64,000 nucleotides of DNA from the NCBI GenBank assembly GCA_028023455.1, contig JAQFVV010006220.1:10561916-10625915 (forward strand), in the 5' to 3' direction. A program made the position numbers and the translations under genes. Below, one piece after another: positions 39,224-47,889 of the stretch. This DNA comes from Epiperipatus broadwayi. Taxonomy: Eukaryota > Onychophora > Udeonychophora > Euonychophora > Peripatidae. The notes below the pieces were generated by a model, which was not told the DNA's origin, did not search any database, and saw only the letters and a list, made by a program, of their open reading frames with translations. Positions within the stretch are counted from its first letter, which is position 1. The number at the start of each line of letters is the position of its first letter.

Positions 39224-39540
39224 GAAAGTATGTGATAATGGTATTATGTTGGATTCTTTTTATATAATTAATTGTTAAATGTCTTTAGAAAAATCCAAAT
39301 TTAATTTAAATTTTTCAAAAACATTCAAATGTGAATTTATATAAGTTAAAGTTAATACTGATATAATTCTTCCAGCCTACTATATATAATATAATCAAAA
39401 GCATGTTTTTAGTATTATTATTTTTTCCATGTGTCAAAGCATTGTCTGGGAAGCAAACCTGGGACAACATCTTGTAAGGAAGCTGTGCTTACCACTTGCC
39501 ACCAAAGTTTGACTTTAGTGTATTATCTACTAAAATTTGA
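39224..39540 (-). repeat. tRNA-derived SINE, copy 3
   Basis: Third copy. Minus-strand A box GTGGTAAGCACAGC and B box GGTTTGCTTCCC (39459-39448) are well preserved; the 3' body has the TTAAATGTCTTTAGAAAAAT tract shared with copy 2. Confidence 0.55.
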
Positions 39541-39631
39541 AAATCAGTTATTAACATCTGGCAGTACAATTTTTATCCTCAATGCAGTTATGCATTGAAA
39601 TCAAAGCAATTAGCTTTATACTTAAAAACAA

Positions 39632-39810
39632 GAATTAAAGGTGACTTCCAGATGCAATACTGCAATGGGTTCTTTTTTTTGAATTCCAGATCCTCATTGG
39701 TAAAAGTAAAATCTAGATGCTGGCCCAGAGGTGGGTATTAAATTGCACTATTATCTGGCAATGATTATTCAAATTTACAATAGATAATGCTAGAGTGGGG
39801 AATTGTAGTT
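39632..39810 (+). repeat. unclassified interspersed repeat, copy 2
   Basis: Partner of 12552-12735. GAATTAAAGGTG near its start and GCACTATTATCTGGCAATGA are the clearest shared strings. Confidence 0.4.
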
Positions 39811-39852
39811 TGTTTTTTTTTAATTAAAGTTTTACATTCACAATTATGATAT

Positions 39853-39866
39853 ATAATTCTGCCTAT
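39853..39866 (+). repeat. target-site duplication, left copy
   Basis: ATAATTCTGCCTAT, identical to 40123-40136, bordering the palindromic element. Confidence 0.7.
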
Positions 39867-40122
39867 TATAAATTTATTTAACGCATATTGATTATGTAAG
39901 TAATATTTACTAAGGCATTAAACCTTTAAGCATGTGCACTTGAAAATACGAAGGTAGGGACCTCTACAGGTCTTAACCACAAGCTTACTCTTTTCTTCCA
40001 AAGAGTCTTAACCACAAGCTTACTCTTTTCTTCCAAAGAGTAAGCTTGTGGTTAAGACCTGTAGAGGTCCCTACCTTCGTATTTTTAAGCGCACAATGCT
40101 TAAAGGTTTAATGCCTTAGTAA
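39867..40122. mobile_element. palindromic SINE-like element
   Basis: Two inverted copies of the unit seen singly at 11366-11449. The right arm starts at 40041 and ends at 40122; the left arm runs 39904-40005. A 35-bp piece of the left arm (39971-40005) is exactly repeated in tandem at 40006-40040, ending at the centre. The innermost hairpin is perfect (AAGCTTACTCTTT with AAAGAGTAAGCTT, six-base loop). The outer 37 bases on the left are not mirrored. A 14-bp duplication encloses the whole, pointing to target-primed insertion and not to a cut-and-paste transposon with short TSD. Confidence 0.65.
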
Positions 40123-40136
40123 ATAATTCTGCCTAT
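40123..40136 (+). repeat. target-site duplication, right copy
   Basis: ATAATTCTGCCTAT, the partner of 39853-39866. Confidence 0.7.
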
Positions 40137-40139
40137 ATA

Positions 40140-42065
40140 GTTTTCTTTTATAAGTTACTGAAATATTTTCTAAATTGTTAAAATTTAGTCAGTTATATCA
40201 TGAAGTGAGTTAACAATAAGTACATATGGGCAATCAGGATAAATTTCATCATTGCTTGTATCTAAATTTTTATTACTCATTTTATGAGATAACTGACTAA
40301 ATTTTGAGTCTAAAAAATATTTTGATTTAAATTTCACAGTCAACTTTGGGCATAATTCTATGTATTTTATATATATAGTAAACAAATTTTTTTTAGTTAT
40401 ACAATAAGATAAAAGAGTTTATTATAGAGAGACAAAATTCTGTATTATCCAGAGTAAGGCAGAGAATAAAAAAAATTGCCTTCTGAATCTGTTACAATAT
40501 GAGACTCTTTAACAATACTAAAAACATATACTGATATGCAGATGCATATCTATGACTAGCAATATTATTGTCTCAGGTTTGATTTTCTACTACTATATCT
40601 AAAGTATAAGTTAAAGATTAGTGAATCTATTTGCTATACTCACATATTTTAACAAGGCTAGCAAATAGGTTATAAATTTTTGTGTTTCATTAATTAGAGT
40701 GAACAATTATCTCAGGATTTTAGGAACATATAATAATTACTATTCTTAAAATTATTAACCCCAAAAATTATAAAAATAATTTATTGTTGATATGATCAAA
40801 TAGCAAAGGGATTTTATTGTATCTACTCATATCTCAAATGAATAAAATGTTACATGAAAGTGGTGTAAGTGACTAAACTAAAGAATAATATTTATTTTAA
40901 GCAATGTGCAATAGATTAAAACATATTTATTTATTTAAAACATGTAGATAATGAGTCTTAAATGACAAATGACATAAAATTAACAAATATAAAATTAATT
41001 TTATTAACATTAAAATAATATAAATATTAAATATATATATAATCTTAATAACAACAGTAATTTCTCTAAAAGATGATAAATAATATTGTAATATATATGT
41101 GCTTAGGTATAGTTGAAATTACAGTTTTTATTTTATGGACATCAGTCAAATAAAAACTGCCTCTTCGTTCAGAAATGGATCTTGGGGTCATTTAAATTAT
41201 TTTTTGTTTTATTCATTTCATTTGCAGTGTGTGAGTAAAATAGTGACTTTAATTAAAATATATCTAAGACATTGTGCATATAAAGAAAGGAGATGTAGTT
41301 AATTAATATTATCATGTGATGGTATTAAATAAGAATTGATATTTTGATTTATAATTAAACTTAAAGTTTATAACTGAACTAAAAATAACATAAAAATGTA
41401 TAGCCTAATAAATGATGATAAATAATAATTAATATATTTATCTAAACTGGGAATTATCACTGAATTTTATATAGATTGTTGTAATATATTTTAGATATTT
41501 AAGAATGATGATGAGAATATTTGAGAGAAGTTTATGGTTTGAGTTTATTGAAGTGTATTAGTTCAGGCAGAAACACATTTCTAAGGATCATTTATTGAAG
41601 CCTGAAATAAAATAATTTTTAAATTTAATGTTTTTCTAACTAATAGATAATTATTTAGAAGATTATCTCAAGTTAGCAGATCTTTGAAAAAAAATATTTT
41701 GTTTACAATTGATAGTTTGTCCTTCTATTATCCAAAACCTATTCTTGCAATCACTCTTAACCTTAATAATTTTTAAAATAGCACAATTAGAGTTTGAGAA
41801 CATTAATTAAGTCCCCTTTCCCCAACATTTTTTTAAAATAAAAAAAAATTGTATTTAAAATACTGAGATCACGTTAATTATATATATATGATGATATAAA
41901 AATTAAATCATTTTACATAATTTTAAAAAATAATTTGTTTTCTAGCTATTTGGTTTATTAATTTTTTCAGATATTTTTCACAATCATAAGTTAAATATAT
42001 ATATACATTAATAATCAAACACATTTTTATTTGTAATTTATGTATGTGGGTCTGTTATATATCTC
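40140..42065. other. AT-rich sequence with no identified gene
   Basis: A short frame at 40185-40385 (minus) has no recognisable domain. No repeat supported. Confidence 0.4.
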
Positions 42066-42069
42066 AAAT

Positions 42070-42500
42070 AAATAAAAATCTCCCAGAGGGAGCAATAGTA
42101 CGTAAATAAAAAAATATTGGGTGATTTAGTCTGCAAATTATGTAAGGAAGGCGTAGAAAATATTAGGCACCTGTTAATTCAATGTAAATGCTTGCAAGCA
42201 GAAAGGGTGCAAATAATGAAGTTATGGAAGACTAAATATGAATAAAGTGATTATACAGAAAGTGGATTATTGGTTTTTATGCTGGGTTTGGAAAAATATA
42301 AGGGGATTTAGATATGAAGGTCATGAAGTTGACAAAGATTATGTTGTGGAAATGGGATGGAGCAGATTATGAGAAAACTTAGGGTGGGAATGGAAAGGAA
42401 AGGTAAAGTGGCTAACAGGTTTCTTTAGGCATAGTTGCTGAGAGATTCCTGACTCTGTTTAAGAAGAAGTCACAATGCATCACATCACATCACATTTAAT
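42070..42500 (+). pseudogene. 3' end of a LINE (ORF2 zinc knuckle, UTR and CACAT tail)
   Basis: From 42083 pieces read KNLPEGAIVR, then after a frameshift ILGDLVCKLCKEGVENIRHL and IQCKCLQAERVQIMKLW, ending in a stop at about 42243. The pattern C-x2-C-x8-H-x4-C is the terminal zinc-binding motif of many LINE ORF2 proteins. A 3' untranslated region of about 235 bp follows, and (CACAT)n at 42478-42497 forms a simple-repeat tail, as in several non-poly(A) LINEs. Strongly 5'-truncated. This family differs from the other LINEs of the window in its C-terminal sequence. Confidence 0.6.
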
Positions 42501-42504
42501 TATA

Positions 42505-44540
42505 TGTAATAAATTAAGGCACGCATATATGATACATTTATTGTGTAAGCAAGCATTAATTAATTAATTAGATGGTGATTATTTAACTTTAGTAATCCTT
42601 AAATTCAATCCCAAAATGATTTAATAGTTAAAATAAATTAATTAAGAATTTCAATTGGAAATAATATGTTGTAAAAATACTTTTAGCAATATGAAGAGAA
42701 CAAAAATATGTAATTTAATATTGTAAAATGTTTATTAATAATTTAAATATCAGGATAAATTATGTTAAGAGAATAGGAATCCATTACTGATAATAATCAA
42801 ATACCTTGTTGTTCAGGGCTACTACTATAGTTAAACTGGTTGTTCATTACACAAATATATAACAAAATTTATTTTTAAGGCACCATTTAAAAAATTTCAA
42901 AATTATATGTACTCTTTACTCATATCAAATATATTGTATTTTCATTTAAATCAATAGATATAACTTCTTGTATTCCAAAAAATTGTATTTGATACTAATA
43001 ATGATGAAATATATATGAGAAGGCATTAACTTCAATACATGTTATTAGTGGATCTAATGTGTAAAGAAATCTTAAAAGGTAGGTAATTTTTATTTAAAAT
43101 TTTAAATCTTTAAGATTTAATAAATAAATTATATGCATAAATTTAATCTGTACATAAAAACTCAAAATTTTATATTTTATTTAAAAAAAAGTTATATATC
43201 TTTCACAATTTGTTGAATTTCATATTGTAACCATTTGGGTTACATGGCACACAGCAACACAGTTGTGTGTGGGCACATATATATGTAAAGTAAAGGAAAG
43301 AGAAATAATCAGACATAAATTTTTGTAGATATTTTCTATATTTTTGGAACAATAAGTAAAGGATAAAATAATTCTGGATTTAAAATAAAAATTTTATTAT
43401 AAAATAAAACATTTAAAAAGGACTAAATAAATATTAATATTTTTATTCTGATTTTTATGTTTTATGATTTGATTTCTATTATCTATTTTGAAATCATTTT
43501 AATTAATTGGATAGAGTTTCTATTTAGTAGAAATTTAAAAGTAGCTTTTGATTAAAATTTTTTTTAATCAAGATAAGAAAAGGCAGTTTTTAATTGAAAA
43601 CTGTTTTTAATTTAAGGTGTTTTTATCACCTCAGATGATTCTTATTAGGGCTGATATAAATATCAGTTCAGTTGGCTTTAATATTTAATTTTAAAATTTT
43701 GTTTATTTGGGGATGATTGATATCTGTCACCTCAAGACTACCCTGATACTCCCATCCCATTACAATATATAATAACAATTTATATAATACATTTCTTAAA
43801 TTAGTCAAAGATTATTTATTGTCAACCATAATTCAAGAATGTTTAACAGATGAATAATATTATGGCCTAGTGGCATTAAAGGCATGAAGTGTACAAATTT
43901 TATATGTCATACATAATGTAACTATATTTATATAATTTAAGTATTTTTTATGTAAATTTGATTTAAAATTATTTTGTTACACATATAAACCTTACTTTTT
44001 ATATATGTATGCATTGTTTTGTTTTGGGTGATTATTCTTCTACTTATAATATATTTGCCTATTTAATCACTTCTATTGACTTTTAAGAGAGAGTAGTTTT
44101 TTTAAGTTTACACAAATGTTTCTCATATGCATTTAATCACCTGTTTTTGTGTAGTTATGATAACCTGACTTTGCACTTAACACTCATATAGTTGAATTAA
44201 TAGTTATGAATATAGGGGCTAAATATTCTTGGATCAATGCTCAATTTGTCACATGACTTTCTAAGCAGCTTAATATTCAATTCATTTTTAACAGGTGTGA
44301 TTTATTGCTATGGTAGCATGATGAATTTGAAAACTAATATTCTTGGATCTGCATCTGTCATTTTGTACTTGAGTGTTATATGACTTCCTGAGTATAGTGT
44401 TGTGTTATCTTGTTCTTTAATCTGCCTTTATGTGAGAAATTAATATTACAATTTGATCTACAAATATTAAACTTTCTTTATATGTAACTTTAACATTATT
44501 CACTTTAGATAAATTAATGTTTATCTCAATCTATTTTTTT
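42505..44540. other. AT-rich sequence with no identified gene
   Basis: Nothing coding. A run of hairpins at 43517-43666 is listed separately. At 43234-43262 a short hairpin GCACACA/TGTGTGT occurs. Confidence 0.4.
43517..43666 (+). other. cluster of five short hairpins
   Basis: Successive stem-loops: 43517-43533 (TTTCTA/TAGAAA), 43549-43570 (TGATTAAAA/TTTTAATCA), 43584-43603 (CAGTTTT/GAAAACTG), 43615-43631 (AGGTG/CACCT), 43651-43666 (CTGATA/TATCAG). Stem sequences differ, so it is not a tandem repeat. AT-rich DNA gives short hairpins by chance, but five in 150 bp with no overlap is noticeable. Confidence 0.35.
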
Positions 44541-44589
44541 TGCCTTATTCATTTGTAACTCAATATATTGTGAAAGTTCTCTATGATGG

Positions 44590-44954
44590 AAAGATTATAA
44601 ACTTGTGGCTCCTATAAAGATTTACAGCATAGTACTTCTTTCAACCAGGGTTGGTCATATTCATAGCACATATAAATATGGATATATAGAAGAGAGAACT
44701 TATTAAGTTAATCAGTAAGAAAGTTTGTATATTTAAATATACCATCTGTGTAATAATGCAATACATGAGTCATTTTTGTTTATTGCATGGGCATTATTTG
44801 TGTTATTTGTGATAAACCATGCCTCTTTATTTTCTCTTTTGACCATTTCACCCAGTACAAATGACTTTGATATTGAGTGGATTGAAATTGTGTCCTGAGT
44901 CACTCTCCTGCTCTAAAAATACTGACTTTATGTTGGAGTCTGTTTTGGCACATT

Positions 44955-44955
<1 letters not shown>
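44590..44955 (-). pseudogene. PLE-C endonuclease C-terminus and 3' UTR, minus arm
   Basis: Minus strand from 44955: CAKTDSNIKSVFLEQESDSG, then HNFNPLNIKV, which matches the plus-arm VFLEHESNSGYNFHMLNIKI and PLE-A VFLEHSMKSGHNF. Stops and a frameshift follow. Then a non-coding part mirrored at 47720-47850. The GIY-YIG half of the domain is missing at the junction with the (TA)n(TG)n tract. Confidence 0.6.

Positions 44956-44988
<33 letters not shown>
44956..44988 (+). repeat. (TA)n(TG)n microsatellite at the PLE-B/PLE-C junction
   Basis: About 19 bp TA followed by about 15 bp TG between the PLE-C minus arm and the first PLE-B-like string. Confidence 0.8.
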
Positions 44989-44989
<1 letters not shown>

Positions 44990-45015
44990 AATAAATAAAG
45001 TTTGATATCTGTATT
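44989..45015 (+). repeat. 27-bp PLE-B coding fragment, inverted at the palindrome centre
   Basis: 27 bp identical, in inverted orientation, to 45936-45962. At the centre it encodes KFDICI on the minus strand, in frame with the PLE-B protein; here it lies on the plus strand and ends where the right arm would continue. It suggests that the plus PLE-B copy originally began here and that the minus copy was inserted into it. Confidence 0.6.
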
Positions 45016-45093
45016 CGTTTCACAATATATGTAATATACAAATCAATATATATATCAAAATACAGTACAATTTATATAAATTATATTCTTTTA

Positions 45094-45135
45094 GAAGTAC
45101 TTTCGACTATACACTTTGTAGTCTTTATCAACTAT
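45094..45135 (-). ncRNA. hammerhead-like module of PLE-B, left arm
   Basis: Minus strand TTGATAA (45131-45125 region), A, stem II GACTA/TAGTC, GAAAG, TA, CTT. Same fold as the right-arm copy, with one loop change (CAAAGTG for CGAAGTG). Confidence 0.5.
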
Positions 45136-45188
45136 ATAGCGTTGAATAATCAAAACGAGACAACCCTTAACAATACCCATAGTTCAAT

Positions 45189-45896
45189 TCAGATTTCCCA
45201 CAATTCTGTTATCTTAACATTTGATGATTGGCGATTCATTAACATTTGACGATTTCTTGAAATCAACATAGCCTCTTTTATTTTACGTTTATTATGACAA
45301 CGTTCAATTTGAATAATTTTCATGTTTTTATAATCAAATTTAAATCCATATTGACAAGATTTATTATGATCAAATATAACAGATGATGAAGGTTTATTTA
45401 CATCTGTTCCATATTCATTCTCTTTTTGAATTCTATTATATAAAAGCATATGTTCTTTTATTCTCTTCTCAAATGTACACTTAGATTCACCAATGTATTG
45501 TACGCCGCATCCACATATCAATCTATATATAATAGAATTTTGATTAAACTTTGAATTTTGAATTTTAGAATTATTAAGCAATCTATTTATGTTATTTGTA
45601 GAGAAAAAAGCAATATGACACAAACCATTATAAATTTTCCTAATAAACTTGACCTGCTCATCTGATATAAATGGCATTGAAATCCATTTCATTTTGACAT
45701 TTTTATTTTTAATTTTATTATAGTGTTGATTTCTTTTAAATCCTTTAATAATATTAGCAATAGCATTTTTATAATAGCCAATTTTTAACAAGTCATTAAC
45801 AAATAAATGTACATTTTTAATTTTATCACTAGAATATTTGCATAATTTTTCATTTCGAAATAAGAATGATTTCAATCCAGACAGCTTATGACACAT
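45189..45896 (-). pseudogene. PLE-B thumb and GIY-YIG endonuclease, left arm
   Basis: 235 codons from an internal Met; the frame continues upstream to about 45960 (KFDICIETRGF, the end of the palm). Residues 1-22 (HKLSGLKSFLFRN, LCKYSSDK) are the thumb, as in PLE-A. The nuclease starts near 123 (IIYRLICGCG) with QYIGES at about 133-138, the conserved Arg in KRIKEHM at about 144, and a Cys/His-containing C-terminus (DHNKSCQYGFKF). All key GIY-YIG residues visible in this copy are present. RT core absent. Family differs from PLE-A. Confidence 0.8.
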
Positions 45897-46003
45897 AGGT
45901 ACATGTGATTCATATGGAATAAAACCTCTAGTTTCAATACAGATATCAAACTTTATTTATTATTGAAACTAGAGGTTTTATTCCATATGAATCACATGTA
46001 CCT

Positions 46004-46711
46004 ATGTGTCATAAGCTGTCTGGATTGAAATCATTCTTATTTCGAAATGAAAAATTATGCAAATATTCTAGTGATAAAATTAAAAATGTACATTTATTTG
46101 TTAATGACTTGTTAAAAATTGGCTATTATAAAAATGCTATTGCTAATATTATTAAAGGATTTAAAAGAAATCAACACTATAATAAAATTAAAAATAAAAA
46201 TGTCAAAATGAAATGGATTTCAATGCCATTTATATCAGATGAGCAGGTCAAGTTTATTAGGAAAATTTATAATGGTTTGTGTCATATTGCTTTTTTCTCT
46301 ACAAATAACATAAATAGATTGCTTAATAATTCTAAAATTCAAAATTCAAAGTTTAATCAAAATTCTATTATATATAGATTGATATGTGGATGCGGTGTAC
46401 AATACATTGCTGAATCTAAGTGTACATTTGAGAAGAGAATAAAAGAACATATGCTTTTATATAATAGAATTCAAAAAGAGAATGAATATGGAACAGATGT
46501 AAATAAACCTTCATCATCTGTTATATTTGATCATAATAAATCTTGTCAATATGGATTTAAATTTGATTATAAAAATATGAAAATTATTCAAATTGAACGT
46601 TGTCATAATAAACGTAAAATAAAAGAGGCTATGTTGATTTCAAGAAATCGTCAAATGTTAATGAATCGCCAGTCATCAAATGTTAAGATAACAGAATTGT
46701 GGGAAATCTGA
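46004..46711 (+). pseudogene. PLE-B thumb and GIY-YIG endonuclease, right arm
   Basis: Mirror copy of the previous entry, 235 codons, frame open from about 45963. The only amino-acid difference I see is in the nuclease motif: QYIAES here against QYIGES on the left. That Gly is the G of YIG and is conserved in the family, so this copy probably encodes an inactive nuclease. It ends NVKITELWEI before a stop, and 50 bp later comes the hammerhead-like module. Confidence 0.8.
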
Positions 46712-46764
46712 ATTGAACTATGGGTATTGTTAAGGGTTGTCTCGTTTTGATTATTCAATGTTAT

Positions 46765-46806
46765 ATAGTTGATAAAGACTACGAAGTGTATAGTCGAAAG
46801 TACTTC
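46765..46806 (+). ncRNA. hammerhead-like module of PLE-B, right arm
   Basis: TTGATAA (46769-46775) in place of CTGATGA, A, stem II GACTA/TAGTC (46777-46781 with 46791-46795), GAAAG (46796-46800), TA, CTT. Stem III would be A-G/C-T with loop TA, and CTT is an allowed NUH cleavage triplet. Stem I TAG/CTA closes it. Two core positions (C3 to T, G8 to A) deviate from the hammerhead consensus, so activity is uncertain. Confidence 0.5.
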
Positions 46807-46865
46807 TAAAAGAATATAATTTATATAAATTGTACTGTATTTTGATATATATATATTGATTTATA

Positions 46866-46992
46866 TATATATGTGCTGCTCTAATAAAGTTGGTTTATTG
46901 CAGCTAATTTTGTAAATTATTTGGAGAGCCTGGTCTGAAGGTAACTTGCCTTTGATGTTGTTCAACATTTGATTGAGATTAGGGGGTTATGA
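46866..46992 (-). pseudogene. PLE-C linker fragment, minus arm continued
   Basis: Minus strand: PPNLNQMLNNIKGKLPSDQ, then ALQIIYKISCN, matching plus-arm PAPHLNQMLHNTKDKLPLDE and ALQIIYKI at 47325-47410. It is the inner part of the old minus arm, now separated from 44590-44955 by PLE-B. A 14-bp direct repeat CTAATAAAGTTGGT occurs at 46881-46894 and 47514-47527. Confidence 0.6.
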
Positions 46993-46994
46993 AA

Positions 46995-47717
46995 CTAGAT
47001 TTTTTTCAGCTTTTTAGATGTGGCTGGTATAAAAGCAAGGCTGATCCATGCATTAGCTGGCTTTAAGTATTTTCTGCATAGAAACTATAAGTTATGCAAG
47101 TTTGACACAAATAGGAGAGACAACATAGAAGGCTACATAAAAGTCTGTGTTATCTACTGCACTAAATAAAGTTCTTAAAAAAAATCTACTCCACTCTAAA
47201 CACCAGGTACAGGAACAACAATAACACTAATGCATGGAATAAGACTTCCTTTCATACTGAGATAATTTAAAAAGTGAAAGAAAATATGCTTGAATGAACT
47301 CATCATTAGGTTTGGGATTTCCCCGCCCCTCATCTCAATCAAATGTTGCACAACACCAAAGACAAGTTACCTCTGGATGAGGCTCTCCAAATAATTTATA
47401 AAATTTTGATATGCAATGAACTAATTTGCAAAGCAATTAACTATGGTGATTCTCAGGCCAACAGTGCTATTAGATTAGCATAGCACAAATGCAAATGTGC
47501 CAAAACAGTTCACCTAATAAAGTTGGTATTTTTAGAGCATGAGAGCAACTCAGGCTACAATTTTCATATGCTCAATATCAAAATTGTTTGCATTAAGCAC
47601 AATGATCGAAAGAAAAAATATAAAGAATTGTGGTTTCTCTCAAATAACATAAATAACAGTCACACAGTAAACAAAAATGACTTATGTATTGCATTATTAT
47701 GCAGGTGGTATATTTAA
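46995..47717 (+). pseudogene. PLE-C thumb and endonuclease, plus arm
   Basis: AGFKYFLHRNYKLCKFDTNR and DNIEGYIK (about 47055-47145) are the PLE thumb. After frame breaks KVKENML, FPAPHLNQMLHNTKDK and ALQIIYKI form the linker. INYGDSQANSAIRLA (about 47440-47480) is the GIY-YIG segment, with NYG where YYG or YIG is expected, then a stop, then VFLEHESNSGYNFHMLN (47523 onward), open to 47717. Old and inactive. Confidence 0.65.
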
Positions 47718-47762
47718 ATTTACAAACTTGCATGCTGATTAATTTATACACCCATATTAGTG

Positions 47763-47803
47763 CTATGGGTAGAACTGGCTTAGTCGAAAGCAGTGCTAAG
47801 CTG
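47763..47803 (+). ncRNA. hammerhead relic of PLE-C
   Basis: AGAACTGGCTTAGTCGAAAG then CAGTGCTA. GAAAG is followed by stem III A-G-C/G-C-T with loop AGT; the CTGATGA side is lost. The position after the endonuclease stop matches PLE-A and PLE-B. Confidence 0.3.
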
Positions 47804-47889
47804 TAAAAATTTTTAAAGGAGGCATAAGTTTATAATCTTTCTGGCATATTGGGCGTTTATTATATTCTGAGTTACTAATGACTATCCTT

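Larger units (their letters stand above)
45016..46864. mobile_element. inverted pair of Penelope-like elements (PLE-B)
   Basis: Two nearly identical truncated PLE copies lie head to head (arms 45037-45939 and 45963-46864, spacer about 23 bp), 3' ends outward, including ORF, 3' untranslated region and hammerhead-like module. The encoded 235-residue segments differ at one position. The pair is nested inside the minus arm of the older PLE-C pair. Near-identity with such a short spacer implies recent origin or continued conversion between arms. Confidence 0.8.
44555..47886. mobile_element. old inverted pair of Penelope-like elements (PLE-C), split by a younger insertion
   Basis: Outer arms 44555-44955 (minus) and 47490-47886 (plus) are inverted copies of a PLE endonuclease end and 3' untranslated region, about 75% alike. 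Inner parts 46866-46992 (minus) and 47325-47410 (plus) pair likewise. The PLE-B pair interrupts the minus arm. A possible imperfect duplication, CTTATTCATTT (44544-44554) and CTTAATCATTT (47887-47897), flanks the whole. Frames are broken, consistent with greater age than PLE-A and PLE-B. Confidence 0.65.
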
